DNA from: CAWAQA01 sp963784065
Lineage (GTDB): Bacteria; Acidobacteriota; Vicinamibacteria; Vicinamibacterales; UBA2999
Direction of reading: 5' to 3'
Assembly: GCA_963784065.1 (NCBI GenBank)
Contig: CAWAQA010000001.1
Coordinates: 1-64,000 of the forward strand
DNA length: 64,000 nt
Below are positions 8,986-18,279 of the stretch, one piece after another. How positions within the stretch are numbered: the first letter of the stretch is position 1; every line of letters begins with the position of its first letter. The notes below the pieces were generated by a model. The model was not told where the DNA came from. It made no database searches and worked only from the letters and a program-made list of their open reading frames with translations. The position numbers and the translations under genes were made by a program.

Positions 8986-10082
8986 ATGTTCCGCACTGGA
9001 GCGTTGATTCTGGCGTTGCTGCTGCTCGTCCCAACATGGTCCGGCGAAGCCAGCGACCAGACAGTCCTGATCGAGCTCGACCTGAGGTCCGACGCGCAGC
9101 CGTTAGGCGTCAGCGCGGGCGGCGCGGTCGTTGTCGGCGGTCTCGGCAGTGGCGGCGGGTTCTACTGGATGCCCACGACCGGTGTGATTTTCACCGGCGG
9201 TCTGTTCGCGTCGAAGGTGAGCCGCGACGGCAAGGTGATCGTCGGACAAGCGTTCGACGCACGCGTCCGGCAGGCTGCCATCTGGCAGCGCGGCGCGGAG
9301 TGGCGAGTGCTCGGGTCGTTCCCGAACGCGCTGCCGTGTGACGCGTTTCTGAGCCTGGCGAACGACACCAGCCGTGATGGAAAAATCGTCGTCGGCTACG
9401 CGCGCAACGGGTGCACGCTGGCGCACGCGTTCCGGTGGGAAGAGTCGACAGGCATGGTCGATCTGGGTTCCAGCGTTGCGGGCCAAGGCACCCAGGCCCT
9501 CGGCGTGTCCGCGGACGGGCAGGTTGTCGTCGGCTATCAAGAACAAGCGGGGGGATTCGTTGAAGGCACGAAATGGGTCGGGACCAGACAGGAAAGAGTG
9601 CCGGGTGCCGACGGTTTCGTCGGGACCGCGAACGCCGCGAACGTGGACGGCTCGATCGTCGTCGGCCGTATCTGCAGGCCAACGGCTGCTCGTCCAAGTG
9701 ATCCGGACTATCAGAGCGCGTGGGTCTGGACGCGCGACGGCACACAGTGCCTGCCCCCGCCGCGACTGCGCGTATCCACCGGCGGTCCGTTGATCATCGT
9801 TGAAGCCAACGCGACGAGCGACGACGGCAGCGTGATCGGTGGCGGGCAGGCGGTCGCGAGCTCGCCGGATTCCGACGCGATCATCTGGATCGATCGCAAG
9901 CCGGCGTACTGAAGGAGTTCCTGCAGGTCAACGGCGTGCCCGACGCGTTCCGGACGTGGATCAATACGGGCGCGATTAGAGGCATCTCGCCCGACGGCCG
10001 TGTCCTGGTCGGGACCGGAGCCGCGCTCGGCGGATTCCGCGGCTACATCGTGATTCTCGGTTCGAGCAGGGTGATGCCATGA
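8986..10082 (+). CDS. HAF-repeat secreted protein (one frameshift)
   Basis: About 365 residues. The ATG at 8986 is chosen because it follows a GAGG-like site and opens a signal peptide (MFRTGALILALLLLVPTW). The mature protein is made of HAF-type repeats of the form (V/I)SxDGxxVVG: VSRDGKVIVGQA, TSRDGKIVVGYA, VSADGQVVVGYQ, TSDDGSVIGGG, and after a frameshift near 9905, ISPDGRVLVGTG. These repeats occur in extracellular and autotransporter-like proteins of unknown function and may fold as a propeller. The stop overlaps the next gene (ATGA), so the two are coupled. Confidence 0.65.
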
Positions 10083-10686
10083 GCCGCCTCACAGTCCTCG
10101 TCGTTGCGCTCAGCTTGTCGTTCGCGTGCCAGGAGGCGCAGGCGCAGTCGTGGGAGGCGTCGGCGTTCGTTGGGTACACGCCGCGGTCGACATCGATCGT
10201 CAGGCGTCCGATCTGAATCAGCTCGACGTCCGTGGCGCGTTCACCTGGGGTATCCAGGGAGCCCGCCTGTTCACGCCGCACTGGGGCGCCGAGGTGCTGT
10301 GGACGCAGCAGAAGTCGGCACTCGAAGGGGGAACCGCCTCGGCCGGTAGCGTTCGATTTTTTCACCATGACGGTCAGACAACTGCAGGGCAACGTGCTCT
10401 ATGAGTTCCGCGCTGGCGAGGCAAAGGTGCGGCCGTTCGTGTTTGGCGGAATCGGCGCGACGTTCTTCAGCGCCGCCGATCTGCAGTCGGAGACCAAGCT
10501 GTCGTTTGATTATGGCGGCGGCCTCAAGTACTTCGCGTGGCGGGGCATCGGCATGCGTGTGCACGCCCGTTTCAAGCCGACGGCACTCAACGACAATCGG
10601 CCGGTGACGTCTGCGATCCCTTCGGCTTCTGCCAGTCATGGCTGTCACAGATTGAGTTCGGGGCAGGGGCGGTTGTCCGCTTCTGA
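10079..10686 (+). CDS. Outer-membrane beta-barrel protein (frameshifted)
   Basis: It starts at the ATG overlapping the previous stop, with a signal peptide (MSRLTVLVVALSLSFACQ, AQAQ). Several indels (near 10200, 10350 and 10600) must be corrected. Joined frames read as an OmpA/OmpW-like barrel: GVRWVHAAVDIDRQASDLN, NVLYEFRAGEAKVRPFVFGG, FDYGGGLKYFAWRGIGMRVH, and a final IEFGAGAVVRF at 10686. The C-terminal Phe supports outer-membrane insertion. It is probably co-transcribed with the HAF-repeat gene, so both may build one surface structure. Confidence 0.6.
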
Positions 10687-10983
10687 GACCGGCATTGCGC
10701 CTGCCATCGACGGCTGAAGTAGCTTCAGGCGGCGTTTCGAACATTGCCTCGATTTGGCGCAAGGGTTTGTGCGAGCTAACTCACACCTGAGTCACAACGC
10801 TTCGGAAGTGCGTCCACCGCATTTCGTCAGCCATCGGCGCCTCAGCGTCAACCCCGGACACGCCCCCTGATTCTGCTTGGTGTGTGATCTTGTCTGTTGA
10901 GCGGCAGTCGTCTTGCTCCCTTGGCCCCTGATCCGCGCTCCGGCCCGCACACGACGTGGCAGCACGACCCAAGAAGGACTCTG

Positions 10984-11508
10984 GTGGAACGACGCGAATT
11001 TCTTGAGAGCAGCGCCCTCGGTTTCGGCGGTCTTGCCATGGCAAGCGCTGTGGTCGCCTCAGCGTGCGCCGAGACGGCGGAAGAACCGATTCAGACCAAG
11101 GTCGCCTCAGCTCCCGCCGGCGCAGTGGGACAATCGATGCAGACCACGGCCATCGACACGGTCCGGGAGTGGGACCCTGCCAAGGCCGACGCCTACCTGA
11201 AGGTGAACACGAATCCCTGGACGAACGGTGTTCTCGACATCAAGACCATCGAACTGATTTGCGTCGGCTTGAACGCCGCCTGCACAAACCTCCAGCCGGA
11301 ACCCACGCGCCGTCACATCAGGGCTGCGCTTCAAGCGGGCGCCACGGGCAGGGATCGTGCCGGTTGTGGCCCGGTGGCGCGGGCGGCACGGTCATCAGTA
11401 TCGAAACGGGGGGACACCAACGCCAGGATGCCATCTCTTCATTCGCATCAGCTGATCGAGTTGTCCCAGCGCACCGGAGCCCTCACCTTGTGGCATCTCG
11501 TGTGCTGA
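10984..11508 (+). CDS. Tat-exported carboxymuconolactone-decarboxylase-like protein (3' part uncertain)
   Basis: The GTG at 10984 opens a twin-arginine leader (VERREFLESSALGFGGLAMA) with a Cys-containing cleavage region (ASACAET) that could be a lipobox. The mature part contains DIKTIELICVGLNAACTNL and TRRHIRAALQAGAT, the CMD-family helical core around the usual catalytic or structural Cys. After about residue 120 the frame loses similarity, probably through an indel near 11350, so the given end is only that of the open frame. It lies 100 bases upstream of L-asparaginase in the same direction. Confidence 0.5.
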   Translation: MERREFLESSALGFGGLAMASAVVASACAETAEEPIQTKVASAPAGAVGQSMQTTAIDTVREWDPAKADAYLKVNTNPWTNGVLDIKTIELICVGLNAACTNLQPEPTRRHIRAALQAGATGRDRAGCGPVARAARSSVSKRGDTNARMPSLHSHQLIELSQRTGALTLWHLVC

Positions 11509-11610
11509 AGGCGCAGCGACGATACGCGGCCGCCGCCCGCATCGGTTCGGCGAGAACCGCAAGCCGCCGGGCTGAAGCGCCAACGCCCGGCGTAGTGTAA
11601 GGAGGTGATG

Positions 11611-12658
11611 ATGTCCCGACCCGTCTCACCAGCAGGTTCGGTCGTGAGCGCAGCGGCCGCACGGGCTCAACTATCCGCGCATCGTCATCGTCGCGACCGG
11701 CGGCACGATTGCCGGCAGTGCCGAGTCCACGACCGCTGCCGGATACCGGTCCGGCGACGTCGCCGTCGATGTCCTCATCGCCGCCGTGCCGCAAATGAAG
11801 CGGTTCGCGGACGTCCGTGGCGTGCAGGTGTCGTCGGTCGGCAGTCAGGACATGAACGACGAGCTGTGGGTGCTGCTCGCGACCGAAGTCAATCGTCTGC
11901 TGGCGGCAGCGGACGTCGACGGTGTCGCAATCACGCACGGCACCGATACGATCGAGGAAACCGCGTATTTCCTCAACCTCGTCGTCAAGAGTGACAAGCC
12001 GGTGGTCCTCACTGGTTCGATGCGACCGTCCACGTCGCTCGGCGCCGATGGCCCGTTGAACATCTACAACGCGGTCGGCGTGGCGTCCGATCCGAGGGCG
12101 AAAGGGCGTGGCGTGCTGGTGGTCGCGAACGACGATATCCACGATGCGCGTGCGATGACCAAGCGTCACACCACCGACGTCCAGACGTTCGTCTCACCGG
12201 AAGTCGGGCTGGTCGGCGTCTGCCTGTTCGACGATCGTGAGTTCGTGCGCTCGCCCGCCCGGGCGCACACGACGGCGACACCGTTCACGGTCGCCACCGG
12301 CCAGGTGCTGCCGCGCGTCGATGTGATTTACGCACACGCCGGGATGTCTCCCGACGTGATCGATGGCGCCGTTGCCAACGGCGCGAAGGGGCTGATTGTC
12401 GCCGGCGTCGGCGCCGGCAACATGACAACGCCGGCGCTCGACGCCGTCAAGCGCGCAATCGGCAAAGGCGTCGTGGTCGTGCGCTCGACGCGAGTCGGCG
12501 ACGGCATCGTCCGCCGCAACATCGAGGTCGACGACGACACAGTCGGCACCGTCGCGTCGAAGGAGCTCAATCCGGCGAAGGCGCGCGTGCTGCTGAAGCT
12601 CGCACTGACCCGGACGTCGGACCCCAAGCGAGTGCAGGAGTTCTTCGACACCTACTGA
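11611..12658 (+). CDS. Type II L-asparaginase (frameshift near start)
   Basis: A strong GGAGG at 11601-11605 precedes the start. After a frame change near 11665, following a short leader (VVSAAAARAQ, a likely signal peptide remnant), the enzyme is complete: IVIVATGGTIAGSAES holds the first catalytic Thr, VDGVAITHGTDTIEETAYF the second Thr-Asp pair, and KPVVLTGSMRP the conserved substrate loop. The end DPKRVQEFFDTY matches the family terminus. It hydrolyses asparagine to aspartate and ammonia, probably in the periplasm. Length (about 345 residues) is normal. Confidence 0.85.
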
Positions 12659-12694
12659 CGATCGAAAAACGGCTCGCAGGAAGCGGGCCTTTCG

Positions 12695-12899
12695 GGCGGC
12701 AGAGTCCCGAAGCGTTCGAACGCCGTTGCTGTGTCGCACGACAGCGTGGGTTTGCAACGAGGCCCCCCCCCGCCGATGCCAGAGGGCCCGGCAGGCGGCC
12801 GGTGAAACGAGCGACGGTCTCCGTTCGAGCGGGTTACTTCTTTGCCGTTGGTGGGAAGCTCTTGAACAGCTTATCGCGTGGCGTTCTCGAGCCTTTTCT
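12695..12899. repeat. Duplicated segment, copy A (with DUF4136 3' remnant)
   Basis: This stretch matches 17460-17680 in the same orientation with small substitutions and gaps. It contains the last codons of a DUF4136 gene on the minus strand (DKLFKSFPPTAKK and stop at 12834, against DKLFKDFPPTPKK in the intact gene) plus the sequence downstream of it. No upstream part of that gene is present here, so it is a truncated duplicate. Confidence 0.7.
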
Positions 12900-12936
12900 C
12901 CTTCCGGCACGATCCCGGTCAGGTCCACCAACCTCT

Positions 12937-13431
12937 TCAGCTCACCCCTCCCTGAGCGGCCGAACGCGGCTCGCGCGTCCTTCGTTGCGCCGGGTGCTGG
13001 TACGTGTAGGCGAGTCCGAGCGCACCGAGCAGCGTCATCGTCCCCGGAGCAAGCGAGGGAGTCGCGCCTTTGAGTGCTTCCCAGAACAACTCCCACCCGG
13101 CCGCCTCGGGGCTCAGCTCCAGCTCAAAGGCGACATTCCCCTGGTAGTGCAGGAGCACGCCTGCAACTCCGCTCGTGATGAATAGCCACATCGTGAGCTG
13201 AAACGCGCGTAGGGACGGTATCGCCGGCCTGATCGCGAGCACCGCGAGCGCGAGGCACCCGATGCTCACCAGCGCGAGTGGCACGTTCTGCCAGACATCT
13301 TCCATGTGCTCGAGCAGCACCAGCTCGAATCCGGTGCCAATCGAGCCAAAAAGAAAGATCGCCGCGAGCATCCGACGGAGAGTGGTGAGTTCTGGCACGT
13401 CTGAAAACAAGCGAATAGTGGCGGTCGTCAA
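12937..13431 (-). CDS. Small four-helix inner-membrane protein, unknown function
   Basis: A 164-residue protein with four predicted membrane helices: RRMLAAIFLFGSIGTGFELV, ALVSIGCLALAVLAI, LTMWLFITSGVAGVLLHY and MTLLGALGLAYTYQ. It begins with a TTG whose last two bases form part of the stop of the upstream helix-hairpin-helix gene (TTGA), so expression is coupled to that gene. No family was recognised. The pairing with a DNA-binding-type ComEA repeat protein and a TonB receptor gene gives no clear function. Confidence 0.6.
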   Translation of the reverse strand: MTTATIRLFSDVPELTTLRRMLAAIFLFGSIGTGFELVLLEHMEDVWQNVPLALVSIGCLALAVLAIRPAIPSLRAFQLTMWLFITSGVAGVLLHYQGNVAFELELSPEAAGWELFWEALKGATPSLAPGTMTLLGALGLAYTYQHPAQRRTREPRSAAQGGVS

Positions 13432-14071
13432 TTCAACGTGACGTATCGCTCCAGCCTCGCGACCTCTTTGTCGTCGACGTACTTGCCAATCTCACGCCGG
13501 AACTGCTGCGATGGCTTTGTATGGCCGGTACTCCTTGAACTCAGTCAGCATGCGCTGGCCGACGCCCGGGATGCTGAGGATGTCTGCGTCGGTGGCGGTG
13601 TTGAGATTGATGGGCACGAACACATACTGCTCCAGACGCGCCACCTCCTTGTCGTCGACATACTTGCCGATCTCACGGCGGAACTGCGCCAGGGCCTTGT
13701 ACGGGCGGTATTCCTTGAACTCGCCGAGCAGGCGGTTCCCGATACCCGGAATGAGGAGGATCTCGGCATCCGCCGCCGTATTCAGAGTTGATCTGAGCGA
13801 AGAGCGCGGCTGATAGACGTCGATTCGCTGCTCGCGGCTGAGGGACGGCGCGAGCAACGTGTCGAGGTCCGTCATCATTCTGGAACGGACGCCGCTCGAG
13901 GATCGCCTTCACGAGCGCCGGCGAAAGACCAGGCACCGACAGCAGCTGCTTCTCGGACGCCGTGTTCGCATCGAGCACGTCGCCGCGTCGGCCGGCCTGC
14001 CCCTGCGAGGCTCGCCGGCAGCTCCGACGAGCAACATGAAGTGCAGCGGCAAGAAACAGCAGGCGGTTCAT
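13428..14071 (-). CDS. ComEA-like helix-hairpin-helix protein with three repeats (frameshifted)
   Basis: Starts MNRLLFLAAALHV at 14071, a probable signal peptide, 15 bases after the TonB receptor stop. Joined frames give three HhH modules: LDANTASEKQLLSVPGLSPA, then LNTAADAEILLIPGIGNRLL, then LNTATDADILSIPGVGQRML, the last two each followed by a near-identical FKEYRPYKA, FRREIGKYVDDKEVARLE block. The tandem blocks are recent internal duplicates. Exported HhH proteins of the ComEA type bind DNA, but these repeats could also mediate protein contacts. Two indels (near 13880 and 13505) are needed. Confidence 0.65.
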
Positions 14072-14085
14072 GCCACGCCTCCGCA

Positions 14086-16497
14086 TCAGAATCCAATTCT
14101 CACGCCCGCCTGGAACAACCGCGGACTGCCCGGCAGGATCCCACGCGCTGCGATCCACGATGAACAGCTCGTCGAAGAGATTCTTGACGGTCACGAACAC
14201 CGTCGTCCGGGCCACGGTGTAGTTCACCGCCGCGTTCCACGCGGTGTAGCCCAGATATGAGGCCGCGCTGGCCGTCGGGCGTCGCGGCCACGGTGTTGAG
14301 ATCGTCGCCGAACTGGTCGCTCGTGCGCACCGCCTCGAGCCGCAGCATCGAACGCCGCGTAGTGCAGTAGCCCACGCCGATTGACGCGACACTGCTCGGG
14401 GGCATAGGGAAGCCGGTTGCCGCTCACGCTGACGGTGCTGAAGCCGGCGATGCTGCTGAACCGCGATCCGGTGAACTCGGGCGACCGGCAGATACGTATA
14501 CGCCACGCGCAGGTAGACGTCATGCGCCGACTCGGTGATCGGTGCGCTGTCGATCTGCGCTCGCAGCTCGAGACCCTGGTGCATCGTCTCGCCGCCGTTG
14601 GTCAACGTGGCGCCGACACCCCCGGCGAGGCTGGCCGGGACGATCTGGTTCTCGTAGTCCATCCGGAAGAAGGTGGCGTCGACGCTGACGCCGGGCCGCA
14701 CTGTGCTTCGGACTCCCGCTTCGTAGTTCCAGCTCAGCTCCGGGTCGAGGTCGATGACGCCACCGGTGTTCGAGATGATGTCCTCGGTGCGCGGCGGCGC
14801 AAAGCCCCGATGGACGCCGCGCAAACAGGCGTGACCTGCTCTCCCGTCGTGTGGGAAACGCCGATGCCTGGGATGAACCGTGTCAGGTCGGTGTCACCGC
14901 GTGACGCCGGCGCCCCCGTTCGCGAGTCGGTTGGTGCGCTCGTATCTGAACATGTTCGAGCCGCACACCGGGTGTGACCGTCCACGCGCCGAACAGGAAC
15001 CTGTTCTGCACGAAGCTCGCAGTAGGCGGCATTCCTGCGCAGGTTGCTCTCGACGAGCACGCCCGATCGAGCGTGTTGGCGTGTCGCCGTTCTCCTGCAG
15101 CCGATCCTGGTTGCTCGAAATGCGCCCGCACGCCGAAGTCGGTCTCGCTGGCGACGCCGAGAGGCGCGATGATGCGACGCTGACGCGCGGCTCGACGCCC
15201 CACGAGTAGTACTGGCGCAGGCGCCCTTCGTTGCCGCACGTCGTGTTGAGATTGGCCATTCCGCCGCAGCGCGGGTCGCCGGAATCGTTTGGCCGCTGGG
15301 CGGAGTTGCTCGACTGCCGCCACCAGTCCCGCCGGAACGAACTCCAGTACAGATTCGTCGTCATGGCGACGTCTGCCGCTCGCGGCGAAGGCGTGCGTCG
15401 CCGATGCTCCGTAGCGATCGGCATAGAAGAAGTCGTTCCTGAACGGATTGCCGCGAGGACCGGCGAGGTATTCATCCTCGCGCAGCCCCGAGTAGGTGAC
15501 GTTCGAATCCTCGCTGTAGTAGTTGCCGCGGAACGTCAACGTCTGGGCGACGCCGAACGCCCTGCACGACTTTCCCGTTGACATCGTTGAGCTTGAAATT
15601 CAGGTTCTCGCGCGAGCCGTCTCCCTGCTTCCGCATGTAGTCGACGAGAAAGCCGGTTCGGCCGACCGTCGATCCCATACGACCCGTGGCCGTTGAAGTA
15701 CGCGCGATTTCCCCCATCAACGTCAGAAAGCCGGCCCGCTGCGCCGGCGGCCTGGGCGTGAGGTAGTTGATGGCACCGCCGATCGTCTGGGGACCATAGG
15801 CAATCTGCGCACCGCCCTTGAGCACCTCGAGCCGCTCGAAGCGGTCGATGGGCGGATGGTAGTAGGTTGCGTTGTCGCCATACGGGCGCATACGTCAGCG
15901 GAATCCCATCTTCGAGGAGCAGCACCTTCGTCGAACGCGTCGGGTTGAGCCCGCGGATCCCGATATTCGGTCGCAGGCCGAATCCTTCCTCGTCTCGCAC
16001 GTGCACACCCGCTACTCTTCCGGAGCGCCTCGCTGGTCGTCATCACACGGCTTTTCTCGAGCGTCTCGCGCTCGACGATGTCCACCGACCCCGGAAGACG
16101 ACGAAGCCGCTCGTGGCTGCCGATGATCTCGCCGGCCGCGACCACGATGTCCTCGGTCAAACCGCCGACGCGGAGCTGCAACTCGACGCGGGCAGTATCC
16201 CCGGCACGCAACGTGACCCGCTGCACGGCTATGGAAAAACCATCGCTCGTCGCCGTCACTTCGTAATCGCCGGGCATGAGATCGGGAACCGCGAACGTTC
16301 CGTCGGCGCCGACGTCAACGCGGCGTTCGAAGCCGGCCGATGGCCGGCGCACGGAGATCGATGCGAGCGGCAGGATCGCGCCGCTCTGATCGACGACTTG
16401 ACCCACGAGCGACGCCGTCCGGACCTGGGCGGCCGGCGTGAGCGTGAAGAGGAGCCCAGCCGAGAACAGTGACCGTAGTCACGGCGATAGTGCGCAT
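14086..16497 (-). CDS. TonB-dependent receptor, FecA/siderophore type (frameshifted)
   Basis: Begins MRTIAVTTVTVLGWAPL at 16497 (signal peptide). A CarboxypepD_reg-like domain follows (VGQVVDQSGAILPLASISVR, DLMPGDYEVTATSDGF). The plug then shows DEEGFGLRPNIGIRGLNPTR, LLLEDGIPLTYAP, FERLEVLKGGAQIAYGPQT and GGAINYLTPRPP, typical of FecA-like Fe(3+)-chelate receptors. The barrel ends RLFQAGVRIGF at 14086 with the terminal Phe, after NYTVARTTVFVTVKNLFDEL. At least six indels interrupt it. It should import an iron-chelate across the outer membrane with TonB energy. The palindrome at 16547-16561 suggests Fur control. Confidence 0.75.
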
Positions 16498-16546
16498 CGG
16501 ACAAGAGCTCCTGAGGATGAAAAAAGCAAGAAAACAGAGGCCGGCA

Positions 16547-16561
16547 TGAGACTGAGTCTCA
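16547..16561. promoter_or_regulatory. Fur-box-like palindrome upstream of the TonB receptor
   Basis: TGAGACTGAGTCTCA has perfect 7-bp arms around one central base, 50 bases upstream of the receptor start. Its TGAGAnTnAnTCTCA pattern resembles iron-regulated Fur boxes (TGAGAATnATTCTCA). The link with a FecA-like receptor supports this reading, but the match is by eye. Confidence 0.5.
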
Positions 16562-16691
16562 CTTTTAGATCCGGGCGAAGAATAGATCTGACCGCGTTGG
16601 TCGGTCAACACGAAATGGCCGAGTCGCACGGGTGGTGATGGATCTTCCAGCTGCGGAATCTGTCGGATGGATCGAGCAGGAGGCGGGGCTG

Positions 16692-17405
16692 CTAGAAGAA
16701 GGCTTCGATGAACGGATAGCCCCAGTACAAACCGAGCGCTGTCGAGACACAGCCGACGGCCAGCGAAACGGTGCGCGCAAACAAGTGATGGCCTCCCAGC
16801 CGTGCGATCGGCCAGCCCAGTAGCCCCGAAAGCGCTGCCATCCCCACGGTCGATCCCGCACCAAATAGCATCAAATAGCCCAGCCTTGCCGCCGTTGACG
16901 GGAGCGTGGTCACCACGAGAGCAGTCAACGCGCCGCTGCCCGCCAGTCCATGTACGGCGCCCACCAAAAGTGGTCGTGCGAGTGTCCATCGGTCTGCATG
17001 AAAGGGGGAAAACGTTCCCGGTCTTCTGTGGGAATGCGTCGGACCCGTGGGCACTCGGCAGGCGCCCTGATAGATCGCGCGCGCGCCAAAGCCGACCATC
17101 AGCAGGACCACGCAGACCTGTAACACCTGCGCTGCGATCGCTGGCATTTCAGCCTGCAACACCACCAGAAGGGCACCAGTCGTGAGCAGCGTTAGCGTGT
17201 GCCCCAGTCCCCAGCACGCGCCGAGCCACGCGGCCTTCGCGCTGCTACGCTCGCCTGTCAGCAGGGTTGACACCGCAGCGAGATGATCGGGCTGGGCGTG
17301 TCCGTCTGCCTGGCCGATACCTTGGGCCTGAGCAAGAGCAGGGGTCGCGGCTGCCCCTGCGGTTGTCAAAGCCGACTTCAAGAAACTGCGTCGGGTGCCG
17401 TCCAT
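16692..17405 (-). CDS. NicO/HupE/UreH-type nickel or cobalt transporter-like membrane protein
   Basis: 237 residues. The core has six helices of the NicO/HupE superfamily: DHLAAVSTLLTGERSSAKAA, LGACWGLGHTLTLLTTGALL, LLVGAVHGLAGSGALTALV, MLFGAGSTVGMAALSGLLGW. The metal motif reads GHAQPDHLAAVS, that is H-x3-DH, one residue shorter than the usual H-x4-DH. The N-terminus is odd: instead of a first transporter helix it has a twin-arginine-like leader (TRRSFLKSALTTAGAAAT, PALAQAQG). This may be a real fusion or a frame artefact. It lies upstream of the TonB receptor on the same strand, which suggests shared metal uptake. Confidence 0.65.
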   Translation of the reverse strand: MDGTRRSFLKSALTTAGAAATPALAQAQGIGQADGHAQPDHLAAVSTLLTGERSSAKAAWLGACWGLGHTLTLLTTGALLVVLQAEMPAIAAQVLQVCVVLLMVGFGARAIYQGACRVPTGPTHSHRRPGTFSPFHADRWTLARPLLVGAVHGLAGSGALTALVVTTLPSTAARLGYLMLFGAGSTVGMAALSGLLGWPIARLGGHHLFARTVSLAVGCVSTALGLYWGYPFIEAFF

Positions 17406-17459
17406 CAGATGCTCCTCCTACTGGCGTCCGACGTGTTCGGCCGGGATTTCCGAGTCTTA

Positions 17460-17680
17460 GGCGGCAGCGTCCCGAAGCGTTCGAACGCCGTTGCTATCTC
17501 GCGCGACAGCGTGGGTTCGCAACGAGGCCGTTCGAATCACTCGGGCTGCCGAGCAGGCCCCCTCCATGCCAGAGGGCCCGCAGGCAGCCGGTGAAACGAG
17601 CGATCGGTCGAGCGGGTTACTTCTTTGGCGTTGGCGGGAAGTCCTTGAACAGCTTGTCGGAGGCTTTCTCGAGCCTTTTC
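17460..17680. repeat. Duplicated segment, copy B (intact locus)
   Basis: Counterpart of 12695-12899. It covers the 3' end of the DUF4136 gene and about 155 bases beyond its stop. The shared block includes CCCGAAGCGTTCGAACGCCG. Because the gene is complete here, this is probably the parent copy. Confidence 0.7.
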
Positions 17681-18158
17681 GCGTTCTTCTCCGGGTTGTC
17701 CGAGAGCTCGTCCTCGGCGGTGCCGCGGAACACGAGGTTCTTGGTTTTCGCGTCGAACATGTCGACGACGAGCGTGCCGACCGTGTATTCGCTCACCGTG
17801 GTGGAAGCCGTGCCCATGCCGCCCATGCCGCCGTAGCGGTAACCGTAGCCGCCCATCGCCGCTGTAGAACGTGTTGACGTTCCGCTTGGTCTGGGTCGCA
17901 CCGTGGAGGACCACGTCAATATCCGCCTGGCCCTCGCCGACCTTCTTCCAGCCCTTGGCGGCGATGGCCTGATCGAACTCCTCGAGCACCCGGCGCTGCG
18001 AGAGGTCGTTGCCCCAGGCCGTGCCAATCTTGCATCGTGTAGGTCTTGACCGGCGCGAAGTTGAACGCCTTGTCGAAGTCGATTTTCACATCCTGTGCGA
18101 TGGCCAACGCGGGGAGCGCGAGGAGGCAACCGGTGAGCACTGCGGGAAGTAGTTTCAT
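17617..18158 (-). CDS. DUF4136 putative lipoprotein/periplasmic protein (frameshifted)
   Basis: Starts MKLLPAVLTGCLLALPALA at 18158 (signal peptide; Cys at position 11 lies inside the hydrophobic core), then VKIDFDKAFNFAPVKTYTM, the usual DUF4136 opening (D-x-x-FxxYKTY). After two frame changes the middle reads QRRVLEEFDQAIAAKGWKKV and DIDVVLHGATQTKRN, and the end GTLVVDMFDAKTKNLVFRGT with DKLFKDFPPTPKK. The LVVDxxD and LVWRG-like blocks are diagnostic. Function is unknown. A truncated duplicate of its 3' end lies 4.8 kb away. Confidence 0.75.
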
Positions 18159-18279
18159 GACGTCTCTCCTGAGCGGCCCGACATGGGCCGACTTGTTGAG
18201 CGGAACAATCGAGCGGGGCCGGCGACCGACGCGCCGCCCGGTCTCACGTGGAAGAAACAGCGCGCGCCAGTCACGTGAA

